Part shown: piece after piece, positions 10,463-17,165 of the stretch
Position numbering within the stretch: the stretch's first letter is position 1
How the letters are laid out: each line of letters begins with the position of its first letter
NCBI GenBank assembly: GCA_963731035.1
Contig: CAVSUY010000012.1
Coordinates: forward strand, 1-64,000
DNA length: 64,000 nt
From: JAANXG01 sp963731035
GTDB lineage: Bacteria; Pseudomonadota; Gammaproteobacteria; Arenicellales; JAANXG01
Direction: 5' to 3'
Notes under the pieces: model-generated
Told to the model about the DNA's origin: nothing
The model's input: only the letters and a program-made list of their open reading frames with translations
Database searches by the model: none
Position numbers and translations under genes: made by a program

Positions 10463-10526
10463 TGGTCAGTCCGTTCTTCCCTTCGAACAGGCGCCGACTG
10501 TCCTTGTCTGCGAAGCTCCCTATCAT
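10443..10526 (-). pseudogene. higB: HigB toxin N-terminal remnant
   Basis: A 27-residue minus-strand frame, MIGSFADKDSRRLFEGK followed by 10 unrelated residues and a stop, matches the start of HigB/RelE-like mRNA interferases (typical MIKSFxxKGLxxLFE). The catalytic C-terminal two thirds are missing. The stop overlaps the start of the HigA remnant, so an internal deletion seems to have removed most of the toxin while keeping the operon order. It cannot be an active toxin. Confidence 0.5.
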
Positions 10527-10669
10527 AATTTGACCGTATGAGGTGGTACGTGTGACGTCAAGCGTCCCACCTCGCGAGTTCGAGACCTGACCCCTTCTTT
10601 GACTTCTTAGACCTGAGCCGCCTGTGGTAGTCGCCGTGGGGTCTAACTTGGGAGGTCGGGCCTGAGGGG

Positions 10670-10698
10670 TTGTGATTCGTACATAAATGTACGATACT
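10670..10698 (+). promoter_or_regulatory. promoter and palindromic operator of hicAB
   Basis: TTGTGA at 10670, a 17-bp spacer and GATACT at 10693 form a reasonable sigma-70 promoter. The spacer contains the 16-bp palindrome CGTACATAAATGTACG at 10678-10693, two perfect 7-bp arms around AA. A dyad in this place is what an autoregulating toxin-antitoxin operon would need for HicB binding. The hicA GTG follows 7 bp after the -10. Confidence 0.5.
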
Positions 10699-10704
10699 TG
10701 AAAC

Positions 10705-10923
10705 GTGAAGGGAAGCGAATTCGAGAAACGGGTAAGACGGCTCGGTCGCCGCACGGGTACTGAAGTTCACTACGAGCCGCACGGCAAAGGAAGCCACGGC
10801 CGTCTGTATTTTGGTAATCGATTCACGACCCTGAAAGATCGCAAACAGGAAATTGGCAGGGGTCTGTTGAAAGCTATGTGTGCTCAACTCGGTATTCACC
10901 CGGAAGATCTCGAAAAGAGTTAA
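10705..10923 (+). CDS. hicA: HicA family mRNA interferase toxin
   Basis: A 72-residue basic protein with the double-stranded-RNA-binding-like fold of HicA. The core GKGSHGRLYFGNRFTTLKDR carries the catalytic histidine (GSH) and the C terminus EIGRGLLKAMCAQLGI matches the family. HicA cleaves mRNA and stops growth until bound by HicB. The GTG start at 10705 has no clear Shine-Dalgarno sequence and lies close to the predicted transcription start, so translation may be nearly leaderless. hicB follows after 4 bp. The N-terminal half (RRLGRRTGTEVHYEPH) is longer than in minimal HicA proteins, but overall length is normal. Confidence 0.8.
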   Translation: MKGSEFEKRVRRLGRRTGTEVHYEPHGKGSHGRLYFGNRFTTLKDRKQEIGRGLLKAMCAQLGIHPEDLEKS

Positions 10924-10927
10924 TTCA

Positions 10928-11362
10928 ATGCGCTATATCTATCCCGTTAAGATCGAACGAGATGAAGATGGACGGTACGTCGCCCGTGCTCTTGACGTGC
11001 CCGAAGCGATTACCGACGGCGCGACGCGTGAAGAAGCCCTGCACGAAATGAGCGAGGCCCTGGGCGCTGCGCTGGCCGGGTACGCCAACGAGGGGCGGGT
11101 GGTACCAGAGCCCTCGGAAACTGCGATTGGGCTGTTTCTTGTGCCCGTTGCACCTCTGGTCGCGGCTAAGCTGGCGTTGGGTGCGGCGATGCGGGAAAAA
11201 GGCGTGTCGAATGTCGGTCTTGCGCAACGCTTGGGGTTATCTGAAGGCGCGGTCCGCCGTCTTGTCGACCCCGACCACGCTTCCCGTCTGGATCGCGTAG
11301 TGACGGCGTTGTCGGCCCTGGGCCATTCGTTGATTATCGAGGATCAAAGCAACGCCGCGTAG
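10928..11362 (+). CDS. hicB: HicB family antitoxin with C-terminal helix-turn-helix
   Basis: A 144-residue antitoxin. Residues 1-60 form the partial RNase H-like HicB fold (YPVKIERDEDGRYVARALDV, EEALHEMSEALGAALAGY). The C-terminal part (VSNVGLAQRLGLSEGAVRRL then VDPDHASRLDRVVTALSALG) is an Xre-type DNA-binding helix-turn-helix, so the protein can neutralise HicA and repress the operon. The ATG at 10928 is chosen because an upstream in-frame start would overlap hicA heavily. The toxin-first order is usual for hicAB. The palindrome at 10678-10693 is the likely operator. Confidence 0.82.
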   Translation: MRYIYPVKIERDEDGRYVARALDVPEAITDGATREEALHEMSEALGAALAGYANEGRVVPEPSETAIGLFLVPVAPLVAAKLALGAAMREKGVSNVGLAQRLGLSEGAVRRLVDPDHASRLDRVVTALSALGHSLIIEDQSNAA

Positions 11363-11456
11363 CAAGCAGCGGCGGGGTCCGGGGACGGATTGTTCTGAGG
11401 TAGCCGGTGGCGCGGTGGGTGAGTCTAAGGAAGAAGAGAAGAAGGGGTCGGAAGAA

Positions 11457-11470
11457 GGGGTCAGGTCTCG
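11457..11470 (+). repeat. solitary GGGGTCAGGTCTCG arm
   Basis: Exact copy of the 14-mer at 10209 and inverse of the one at 10581. It lies 64 bp upstream of gmd, in the 170-bp gap after hicB that holds no other recognisable feature. With 10581-10594 it brackets the intact hicAB operon. Confidence 0.65.
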
Positions 11471-11533
11471 TTTGCTTGATGGCGTGTTGTTATGATCCGC
11501 CTCTTCAAGGCAATGCGGGTCGGGATTATCTGA

Positions 11534-12652
11534 ATGGCTAAGGTGGCGTTGATTACGGGGATCACCGGGCAGGATGGCTCGTATCTGGCGGAGTTCCTGC
11601 TGGAGAAGGGATACGAGGTGCATGGGATCAAGCGGCGGGCGTCCTCGTTCAATACCGAGCGGGTGGACCATCTTTATCAGGATCCGCACGTCAGCGGGCG
11701 GCATTTCATCCTGCATTACGGGGACCTCACGGATACCTCCAACCTGGTGCGGATCATGCAGACGGTGCGTCCGGACGAGGTCTACAACCTCGGGGCCCAG
11801 TCGCACGTGGCGGTGAGCTTCGAATCGCCGGAGTACACGGCGGACGTGGATGCCCTGGGGACGCTGCGGCTGCTGGAGGGGATCCGGCTGCTGGGCCTGA
11901 AGGACACGCGGTTCTACCAGGCCTCGACCTCGGAGCTGTACGGCAAGGTGCGGGAGACGCCGCAGACCGAGAACACGCCTTTCTATCCGCGTTCGCCCTA
12001 CGGGGTGGCCAAGCTGTATGCCTACTGGATCACCGTGAACTACCGCGAGGCGTACGGCCTGTACGCCTGCAACGGGGTCCTTTTCAACCATGAGTCGGCC
12101 CGGCGGGGGGAGACCTTCGTCACCCGCAAGATCACCCGGGGCCTGGCGAACATCGCCCAGGGCCTGGAGCGATGCCTGTTCATGGGCAACATGGACGCCC
12201 TGCGGGACTGGGGCCATGCCCGGGACTACGTGCACATGCAGTGGCTGATGCTGCAGCAGGATGAGCCCGAGGATTTCGTGATCGCCACCGGGCGGCAGTG
12301 CTCGGTGCGGGATTTTATCCGGCTGGGTGCGGCGCAGCTGGGGATCTCGCTGCGGTTCGAGGGCGAGGGCATCGGCGAGCGGGGGATCGTGGAGTCCGTC
12401 ACCGGGGACCTGGCGCCGGCGGTGTCTGCGGGGGATGTGATCGTGGCGGTGGATCCGGGCTACTTCCGGCCGGCGGAGGTCGAGAGCCTGCTGGGGGACG
12501 CGACCCGGGCCCGGGAGAAGCTGGGCTGGTCGCCGGAAATCTCGCTGGAGGAGATGGTGGAGGAGATGGTAGCCCACGACCTCGACCAGGCCCGGCGGAT
12601 GGCGTATTTGAAGAAGAATGGGTTTGAGGTGACGGTGGCTAGGGAGAGTTAG
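11534..12652 (+). CDS. gmd: GDP-mannose 4,6-dehydratase
   Basis: Cytoplasmic short-chain dehydrogenase/reductase that converts GDP-D-mannose to GDP-4-keto-6-deoxy-D-mannose, the first step to GDP-L-fucose and related deoxysugars. The 372 residues are typical. The NADP motif TGITGQDGSYLAEFLLEKGY is at residues 8-27. The catalytic region has STSELYGKV and YPRSPYGVAKLYAYW (Tyr-x3-Lys), and the substrate region has FNHESARRGETFVTRKIT and MGNMDALRDWGHARDYV. The gene is intact although neighbours on both sides are broken. Its usual partner fcl lies about 15 kb away at 27.6 kb. A 125-bp element starts 18 bp after its stop. Confidence 0.95.
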   Translation: MAKVALITGITGQDGSYLAEFLLEKGYEVHGIKRRASSFNTERVDHLYQDPHVSGRHFILHYGDLTDTSNLVRIMQTVRPDEVYNLGAQSHVAVSFESPEYTADVDALGTLRLLEGIRLLGLKDTRFYQASTSELYGKVRETPQTENTPFYPRSPYGVAKLYAYWITVNYREAYGLYACNGVLFNHESARRGETFVTRKITRGLANIAQGLERCLFMGNMDALRDWGHARDYVHMQWLMLQQDEPEDFVIATGRQCSVRDFIRLGAAQLGISLRFEGEGIGERGIVESVTGDLAPAVSAGDVIVAVDPGYFRPAEVESLLGDATRAREKLGWSPEISLEEMVEEMVAHDLDQARRMAYLKKNGFEVTVARES

Positions 12653-12669
12653 TGCTGAACCGCTAAAAC

Positions 12670-12794
12670 GGGGTCAGGCCGCGCATTGTTACATCCAACG
12701 CGGGGGGGCTGACGGGTATTCAAGGGACTCGGGGCTCTTTGCGGCTGGGGTATTGTCAGCACCTTGATGATGTAACAATGCGCGGCCTGACCCC
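12670..12794. repeat. 125-bp palindromic element, copy 2
   Basis: Perfect 26-bp inverted arms at 12670-12695 and 12769-12794 (GGGGTCAGGCCGCGCATTGT at the left end). The 73-nt core has an inner complement GCTGAC at 12708-12713 with GTCAGC at 12755-12760, so the transcript could form nested helices. It lies between gmd and vapBC. Its right end is 14 bp from the -35 box of the toxin-antitoxin promoter. Confidence 0.9.
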
Positions 12795-12807
12795 ATCCCC
12801 GGGGGAT

Positions 12808-12844
12808 TTGACGAAGGGGAATATGCGGTATACATTACTGTATA
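12808..12844 (+). promoter_or_regulatory. vapBC promoter with inverted repeat
   Basis: TTGACG at 12808 and TACATT at 12831 are separated by 17 bp. The inverted repeat TATAC-N6-GTATA at 12829-12844 overlaps the -10 and expected start site, a normal position for an autoregulatory antitoxin operator. This also argues that the antitoxin starts at 12844 or 12862 rather than at the ATG at 12823. Confidence 0.5.
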
Positions 12845-13110
12845 TGTCTTCTGAACCCGCCATGCGGCGCACTCAGGTTTATCTGACCGAGGCCGAATAC
12901 CAGGCCTTGAAGAAGGTCTCCGCGCGCACTGGGGTCTCCTTTGCCGCGATCTTGCGTAACGCCGTCGACGCCTATCTGGAACGGCAGGAAGGGTATGGCG
13001 TGCGGGAGGCCCTGGTGGCCAGCTATGGCTGCCTGGGAGATGGGGAGGGGACGGGCGGAGCACGCGATATGCGCCGGGAGTGGGGGGAGAGAGAGTCCCG
13101 CTTCCAATGA
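12844..13110 (+). CDS. vapB: ribbon-helix-helix antitoxin (VapB-like)
   Basis: Small antitoxin of about 88 residues. MRRTQVYLTEAEYQALKKVS followed by ARTGVSFAAILRNAVDAYLE is a ribbon-helix-helix DNA-binding domain of the CopG/Arc type. The acidic and flexible C-terminal tail (DGEGTGGARDMRREWGERES) would wrap the toxin. The start could be 12844 (MSSEPAMRR) or the ATG at 12862. The in-frame ATG at 12823 lies inside the promoter and is unlikely. The gene overlaps the vapC start by 4 bp (ATGA), so the two are translationally coupled. Confidence 0.78.
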   Translation: MSSEPAMRRTQVYLTEAEYQALKKVSARTGVSFAAILRNAVDAYLERQEGYGVREALVASYGCLGDGEGTGGARDMRREWGERESRFQ

Positions 13111-13499
13111 ACGCATTGATCGACACGGATGTCCTGATCGACCATTTGCGGGGTGTCGCCGTGGCCAGGGACTTTCTTCTCCACCTGCTCGAGTCCGGTG
13201 GGCCGCCTGCCATCTCCGCCATCACCGTCGCCGAGATCGAAGCGGGCATCGGCGAGTCCGAGCGGGAAACGGTGGAAGTGTTACTGGACAGGCTTCCGGC
13301 ACTGGGGTTGGACCCGGAGATTGCCCGAATGGGAGGGCGCTTTCGACGGGAATATGGTGCCTCTCACGGCGTCCTGCTGCCTGACGCGCTGATTGCCGCG
13401 ACGGCAGTGAAGCATGGCAGGACCTTGTATACCCTGAATCGGAAGCATTATCCGATGCCGGAGGTGGAGGTTGTCGTGCCCTATGAGAAGGGCGAGTAG
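13107..13499 (+). CDS. vapC: PIN-domain ribonuclease toxin (VapC-like)
   Basis: A 130-residue PIN-domain endoribonuclease of the VapC type, which cleaves structured RNAs such as tRNA or 23S rRNA in a metal-dependent way. The N terminus MNALIDTDVLIDHLRG supplies the first acidic residues (D6, D8). ITVAEIEAG supplies E43, LPDALIAATA supplies D93, and LYTLNRKHYP closes the active site. All key residues are present, so the toxin looks active. The start at 13107 overlaps the antitoxin stop. A stretch of G-rich short repeats and a hairpin follow the stop. Confidence 0.85.
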   Translation: MNALIDTDVLIDHLRGVAVARDFLLHLLESGGPPAISAITVAEIEAGIGESERETVEVLLDRLPALGLDPEIARMGGRFRREYGASHGVLLPDALIAATAVKHGRTLYTLNRKHYPMPEVEVVVPYEKGE

Positions 13500-13542
13500 G
13501 GGGAGCGGGGATGGGATGTTGTGTTTTGCCCCTCACCCTGGC

Positions 13543-13645
13543 CCTCTCCCCGGAGGGGAGAGGGGATGGTTTTGGGAAAGGGGATGGCTTCATTGGGCAA
13601 GGGGATGGCTTCGGGAGAGGGGATGGCTTCGGGCAGGGGGCTTCA
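13543..13645. repeat. CCTCTCCCC palindrome and GGGGATGGCTTC tandem repeats
   Basis: A hairpin CCTCTCCCC-GGA-GGGGAGAGG spans 13543-13563. It is followed by four imperfect copies of a roughly 20-bp unit containing GGGGATGGCTTCGGG up to about 13645. It lies between vapC and tRNA-Val, codes for nothing, and could end the vapBC transcript, although no U-tract follows. The same palindrome family recurs at 16.6-17.1 kb, 34.05 kb and 50.48 kb. Confidence 0.7.
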
Positions 13646-13718
13646 GGGGCTGTTGTTGCTGCCGGGGCTGATTGATGGGGGTTCGGGGACTGTGCTATGT
13701 TTCCCTGCCCCCGTCTGA

Positions 13719-13795
13719 AGGCGCGTAGCTCAGTTGGTTAGAGCGCCACCTTGACATGGTGGAGGTCGTTGGTTCGATTCCAATCGCGCCTACCA
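13719..13795 (+). tRNA. tRNA-Val (anticodon GAC)
   Basis: A 77-nt cloverleaf. The acceptor stem AGGCGCG pairs with CGCGCCT, then A73 and an encoded CCA at 13793-13795. The D-arm region is TAGCTCAGTTGGTTAGAGC, the anticodon stem CCACC/GGTGG with loop TTGACAT reading GAC, and the T-arm GTTCGATTC. It lies upstream of infC in the same direction. Confidence 0.95.
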
Positions 13796-13880
13796 TTTTC
13801 GGAGCCTGGTTTTGGCCGCATCGGGGTCGTCCCTCGCTCGCGAATCAGGCGAAATTCAGTTGTAAAACAGCGGCTTGGGC

Positions 13881-13886
13881 TATAAA
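13881..13886 (+). promoter_or_regulatory. -10 box of the infC operon
   Basis: TATAAA at 13881, 27 bp before the 14-bp repeat tract. Candidate -35 elements are TTGTAA at 13860 (15-bp spacer) and CAGTTG at 13857 (18-bp spacer), neither good. It is the only promoter-like site between tRNA-Val and infC. Confidence 0.4.
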
Positions 13887-13907
13887 ATTCGCGCCCTTTG
13901 GGGTCCT

Positions 13908-14005
13908 GTTGACCGAGCTCCGTTAATCGGGCTCTGTTGATTGGCCGCGGTTGATTAACCGCAGTCGATTAATCACAGTTGATTAATCGCAGTTGACTAA
14001 CAATT
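13908..14005 (+). repeat. seven tandem 14-bp repeats in the infC leader
   Basis: Seven consecutive 14-mers with consensus GTTGATTAAYCGCA: GTTGACCGAGCTCC, GTTAATCGGGCTCT, GTTGATTGGCCGCG, GTTGATTAACCGCA, GTCGATTAATCACA, GTTGATTAATCGCA, GTTGACTAACAATT. Copies 4-6 are the most alike and contain the palindromic core GATTAAYC. The tract ends 9 bp before the infC Shine-Dalgarno sequence, so it would be transcribed as the 5' leader. Confidence 0.9.
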
Positions 14006-14014
14006 TCGGTTTCG

Positions 14015-14031
14015 GGAGGAACGCAACAATC
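14015..14031 (+). promoter_or_regulatory. ribosome binding site and AUC start of infC
   Basis: GGAGG at 14015-14019 lies 9 bp before ATC at 14029. No ATG, GTG or TTG is in frame with a suitable site, and translation from ATC gives the expected IF3 N terminus AREKQLRVNDEI. Non-canonical AUU, AUC or AUA starts are a known hallmark of infC and underlie its self-repression. Confidence 0.75.
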
Positions 14032-14547
14032 GCACGAGAAAAACAGCTGAGAGTCAATGACGAAATCACGGCATCTCAGGTTCGTTTGATAGACGTCGAG
14101 GGCGGCCAGGTGGGCGTCGTCAGCCTCGAGGAAGCGAAACAGTCGGCGGCGGACGCCGGCTTTGATCTGGTTGAGATTTCTCCGAATGGCGAGCCGCCGG
14201 TCTGCCGGGTCATGGATTACGGCAAGCATCGGTACGAGGACAGCAAGAAGAAAGCCGCGGCCAAAAAGAAGCAGAAGCAGATGCAGGTCAAGGAAGTGAA
14301 GTTTCGACCCGGCACGGATTCCGGCGATTACGACGTCAAGCTGCGCAACCTGCGCCGGTTTCTCGAGGAAGGCGACAAGACCAAGGTCACCATGCGTTTC
14401 CGAGGTCGCGAGATGGCGCACCAGGAGCTGGGGCTGGAGTTGCTGCAGAAGGTTGAGCAGGACTTGTTGGAGTACGGCTCCGTCGAGCAGTATCCGAGGC
14501 TGGAAGGGCGTCAGATGGTCATGGTCATCGCGCCCAAGAAGCACTGA
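14029..14547 (+). CDS. infC: translation initiation factor IF-3
   Basis: IF-3 binds the 30S subunit, checks the initiator tRNA-start codon pairing and prevents premature 50S joining. The 172 residues from the ATC start match the family length. The N-domain (VNDEITASQVRLIDVEGGQV and then FDLVEISPNGEPPVCRVMDYGK) and the lysine-rich linker (KKKAAAKKKQKQMQVKEVKF) are followed by the C-domain (DYDVKLRNLRRFLEEGDKTK, FRGREMAHQELG). It heads the classical infC-rpmI-rplT-pheS-pheT-ihfA series. Because IF-3 discriminates against AUC starts, its own level should feed back on translation, as in E. coli where the start is AUU. Confidence 0.95.
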   Translation: MAREKQLRVNDEITASQVRLIDVEGGQVGVVSLEEAKQSAADAGFDLVEISPNGEPPVCRVMDYGKHRYEDSKKKAAAKKKQKQMQVKEVKFRPGTDSGDYDVKLRNLRRFLEEGDKTKVTMRFRGREMAHQELGLELLQKVEQDLLEYGSVEQYPRLEGRQMVMVIAPKKH

Positions 14548-14588
14548 GGGGACGCAGTCGTCCCTGAGGGGCACCGGCAGCCGAAGAG

Positions 14589-14655
14589 CGCCGGCATTCC
14601 AGGCCTTTTGGATCGCCGCGTCGGCCGGCGCCTCCTCGCAATGACGAGGGGGCAT
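14589..14655. repeat. dispersed ATTGCGAGGAGG-type repeat between infC and rpmI
   Basis: Read on the minus strand this holds GTCATTGCGAGGAGGCGCCG followed by GACGCGGCGATCC, the layout of a dispersed repeat common in many proteobacterial genomes (CGTCATTGCGAG...CGCGGCAATCC). It fills most of the 146-bp infC-rpmI gap, so it is probably transcribed within the operon. Confidence 0.6.
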
Positions 14656-14693
14656 GAACAGGCAGACATTTTCAAAAGAATTAAGGAGGCGTA

Positions 14694-14891
14694 ATGCCTA
14701 AGCTTAAGACGAATCGAGGTGCGGCCAAGCGTTTCACGCGCACGGGCAGCGGTGGCTTCAAGAGCCATCACTCCCACAAGAGCCACATCCTGACCAAGAA
14801 ACCGCCCAAGCGCATCCGTCATCTGCGTGCACCGGACATGGTGGACAAGGCGGATGTGCCCGCGGTGCGCAAGATGCTCCCGTACGCCTGA
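14694..14891 (+). CDS. rpmI: 50S ribosomal protein L35
   Basis: A 65-residue basic ribosomal protein of normal length, MPKLKTNRGAAKRFTRTGSG then KHHSHKSH-like basic stretches and ending RKMLPYA. The start at 14694 follows a strong site (TTAAGGAGG, 14681-14689). It belongs to the large subunit and is co-encoded with IF-3 and L20, as in most bacteria. In E. coli this part of the operon is repressed by L20 binding to the rpmI leader. A comparable RNA structure was not identified here. Confidence 0.97.
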   Translation: MPKLKTNRGAAKRFTRTGSGGFKSHHSHKSHILTKKPPKRIRHLRAPDMVDKADVPAVRKMLPYA

Positions 14892-15006
14892 GCAGGCGGT
14901 ACGGGGGCCCGAAGCACATACAGTAGTACATACAACATAAGTGCCGGCACGCCCGGCCCCTTCGTCGTACATCAGTCTGTTACGAGAACGGTAAAGAGAG
15001 AGAACC

Positions 15007-15366
15007 ATGCCAAGAGTAAAGCGCGGCGTCACGGCGCACGCCAGACACAAGAAAGTCATCGATAAAGCCAAGGGCTACCGGGGACGCCGGAAGAACGTCT
15101 TCCGGGTGGCAAACCAGGCGGTCAACCGGGCCGAGCAGTATGCCTACCGGGACCGCCGGCAGCGCAAGCGGGAGTTCCGGGCGCTGTGGATCACCCGCAT
15201 CAACGCGGCCGCGCGGGCCAACGGGCTGTCCTACAGTCGCCTGATGAATGGCCTCCGGATAGCGGAAATCGAGCTGGACCGGAAGGTCCTGGCCGATATC
15301 GCCGTCCACGACAAGGATGCCTTCCAACAGCTGGCCGAAAGAGCTAAAACCGCGCTCGCGGCTTGA
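15007..15366 (+). CDS. rplT: 50S ribosomal protein L20
   Basis: A 119-residue protein needed early in 50S assembly. MPRVKRGVTAHARHKKVIDK, GYRGRRKNVFRVANQAV, FRALWITRINAAARANGLSY and VLADIAVHDKDAFQQLAE cover the whole family. A good Shine-Dalgarno (AGAGAGAG, 14994-15001) precedes the ATG. It follows rpmI after 115 bp, a gap in which no other gene was seen, and precedes pheS after 130 bp with a hairpin at the junction. Confidence 0.97.
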   Translation: MPRVKRGVTAHARHKKVIDKAKGYRGRRKNVFRVANQAVNRAEQYAYRDRRQRKREFRALWITRINAAARANGLSYSRLMNGLRIAEIELDRKVLADIAVHDKDAFQQLAERAKTALAA

Positions 15367-15388
15367 GGTCCCCGTCGATGCGGACCTC
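15365..15388 (+). other. hairpin in the rplT-pheS junction
   Basis: GAGGTCC at 15365-15371 pairs with GGACCTC at 15382-15388 across a 10-nt loop, directly overlapping the rplT stop. No U-tract follows, so it is not an intrinsic terminator. It may modulate read-through into pheST. No Phe-rich leader peptide like E. coli pheM was found. Confidence 0.4.
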
Positions 15389-15496
15389 GGACTCGGAGCG
15401 CCGCGGTCGTCTGGCGCCGCGTCGCAATAGAACCGCACCGGTGCAAAGCCGGGGGCCGGCATGGGGCCGCGCAACCTTCACGCTCCCGGTAGTGCC

Positions 15497-16534
15497 ATGA
15501 GTGCAGGCAGCGGAAACCGGGCGGCCGGTTTGGACGAACTGGTCGCGACCGCGCAGGCGCAGATCGAGGACGCCTCGGACCTGCGTACGCTGGATGAGCT
15601 CCGCGTCCACTACCTCGGCAAAAAGGGCGCCTTGACGGCGCAGCTCAAACGCATCGGGGAACTGCCGCCGGATCAAAGGCCCGGCCACGGTCAGGCCGTC
15701 AATCGCGCGAAACAGGCCCTCGAGGACGCCATCGGCGCGCGCCATGAGGCGCTTCAGGGGGCGTCGATCGCCGAGCAACTTCGAAGCGACTCCGTCGATG
15801 TCACGCTGCCGGGGAGGGGACACACCCGCGGCAGCCTGCATCCGGTGACCCAGACCATGAACCGCCTGATCGAGATCTTTACCCGGCTGGGCTTCGAGGT
15901 CGCGGACGGTCCGGAAGTCGAAGATGACTTCCACAACTTCGAGGCGCTCAACATCCCGCCCGACCATCCCGCGCGGGCCATGCACGACACGTTTTATTTT
16001 GCCGACGGGCGGGTGCTCCGTACCCACACCTCGCCGGTCCAGATCCGCTACATGATGTCGCACCAGCCGCCCCTGCGCATCATCGCGCCGGGGCGTGTCT
16101 TCCGCTGTGATTCCGACGTGACCCACACCCCGATGTTTCATCAGATCGAAGGCCTGGCGGTGGGGGAGGACATCAGCTTCGCGGATCTCAAGGGCGTCCT
16201 GAAGCTTTTCCTGGAGGAGTACTTCGAGGCGGAGCTGGAGCTGCGGCTGCGGCCCTCGTATTTTCCTTTCACCGAGCCCTCGGCCGAGGTCGACGTGAGC
16301 TGCGTGTTCTGCGGCGCCAGGGGCTGCCGTATCTGCAAGCACTCGGGCTGGCTGGAAGTGCTGGGCTGCGGCATGGTGGATCCGGAGGTGTTCCGCCACT
16401 CGGGGGTCGACAGCGAACGCTATACCGGCTACGCATTCGGGCTGGGCGTAGACCGCCTGGCCATGCTGCGCTACAACGTCGACGACCTGCGGATGTTCTT
16501 CGACAACGACATCGATTTCCTGAAGCAGTTCTAG
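15497..16534 (+). CDS. pheS: phenylalanyl-tRNA synthetase alpha subunit
   Basis: Catalytic alpha subunit of the alpha2-beta2 enzyme that charges tRNA-Phe. The ATG at 15497 gives 345 residues. An earlier ATG at 15461 is less likely because the family starts close to LDELVATAQAQIEDASDL. Seen are the coiled-coil arm (YLGKKGALTAQLKRI), motif 2 (HTSPVQIRYM, PGRVFRCDSDVTHTPMFHQI), the cysteine-rich FCGARGCRICKHSGWLEVLG and motif 3 (GLGVDRLAMLRYNVDD). It is intact. The usual tight coupling to pheT is interrupted by about 690 bp of repeats. Confidence 0.96.
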   Translation: MSAGSGNRAAGLDELVATAQAQIEDASDLRTLDELRVHYLGKKGALTAQLKRIGELPPDQRPGHGQAVNRAKQALEDAIGARHEALQGASIAEQLRSDSVDVTLPGRGHTRGSLHPVTQTMNRLIEIFTRLGFEVADGPEVEDDFHNFEALNIPPDHPARAMHDTFYFADGRVLRTHTSPVQIRYMMSHQPPLRIIAPGRVFRCDSDVTHTPMFHQIEGLAVGEDISFADLKGVLKLFLEEYFEAELELRLRPSYFPFTEPSAEVDVSCVFCGARGCRICKHSGWLEVLGCGMVDPEVFRHSGVDSERYTGYAFGLGVDRLAMLRYNVDDLRMFFDNDIDFLKQF

Positions 16535-16536
16535 GG

Positions 16537-17165
16537 GCAACCGATGTTATCCATGAAGAAACAGTCAGCAACGACGCCAATCCCCTCTCCCCACCGGGGA
16601 GAGGGCGAGGGTGAGGGGGATGACAAGCGTGGGCGATCGTTCAGTCCACCCTCACCCTATCCCTCTCCCGCCAGCGGGAGAGGGGACCATTTGGTACATC
16701 CCGTCCGCCAGCGGGAGAGGGGACCGTTTGGTTCATCCCTCCTCCGCCAGCGGGAGAGGGGACCGTTTGGTTCATCCCTCCTCCGCCAACGGGAGAGGGG
16801 ATGGTTTGTTTCATTCCTCTTCCGCCAGTGGGAGAGCAGTTCTAGAGCGCATGTGGTCCCAAAGCAACCGATGTTATCCATGAGGAAACAGTCAGCAACG
16901 ATGCCAATCCCCTCTCCCCACCGGGGAGAGGGCGAGGGTGAGGGGGATGACAAGCGTGGGCTATCGTTCCGTCCACCCTCACCCTATCCCTCTCCCGCCA
17001 GCGGGAGAGGGGACCCTTCGTTTGAGGGGCGGCGAGATCACTCCCTCTCCCTCTGGGAGAGGGCTGGGGTGAGGGTTTTTCAATTCAGGCCTCCGTCACC
17101 CTGTCTCTCTCCGCCGAGGTGGACAGGGGATAGTTTGTTTCATTCCCTTTCCGCCAGCGGGACAG
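16537..17165. repeat. repeat block between pheS and pheT
   Basis: A segment of about 149 bp beginning GCAACCGATGTTATCCATGA occurs twice, at 16537-16685 and 16863-17011 (offset 326 bp, a few substitutions). Between them are 3-4 tandem copies of a roughly 43-bp unit (CGCCAGCGGGAGAGGGGACC then GTTTGGTTCATCCCTCCT). Throughout are CCTCTCCCC/GGGGAGAGG palindromes. A short copy of the pheS 3' end (AGCAGTTCTAG) recurs at about 16836, just before the second copy. No gene is supported here. The open frame that spans it is low-complexity. Confidence 0.85.

Larger units (their letters stand above)
10209..10594. repeat. 386-bp segment bounded by 14-bp inverted GGGGTCAGGTCTCG arms
   Basis: GGGGTCAGGTCTCG at 10209-10222 and its exact reverse complement at 10581-10594 enclose a segment that holds the higBA remnant. 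The 14-mer is a variant of the arm of the 125-bp elements (GGGGTCAGGCCGCG). A third copy in the forward sense lies at 11457-11470, so the hicAB operon is also bounded by inverted copies. Confidence 0.7.

Noticed and set aside
15367..15496. pheM-like leader peptide before pheS
   Set aside because: The only short frame (MRTSDSERRGRL...) has no run of phenylalanine codons and no alternative terminator.
16537..17165. Possible CRISPR array between pheS and pheT
   Set aside because: Repeats are of mixed length, spacers are themselves repeats, and no cas genes are present; it is a tandem palindromic repeat block.
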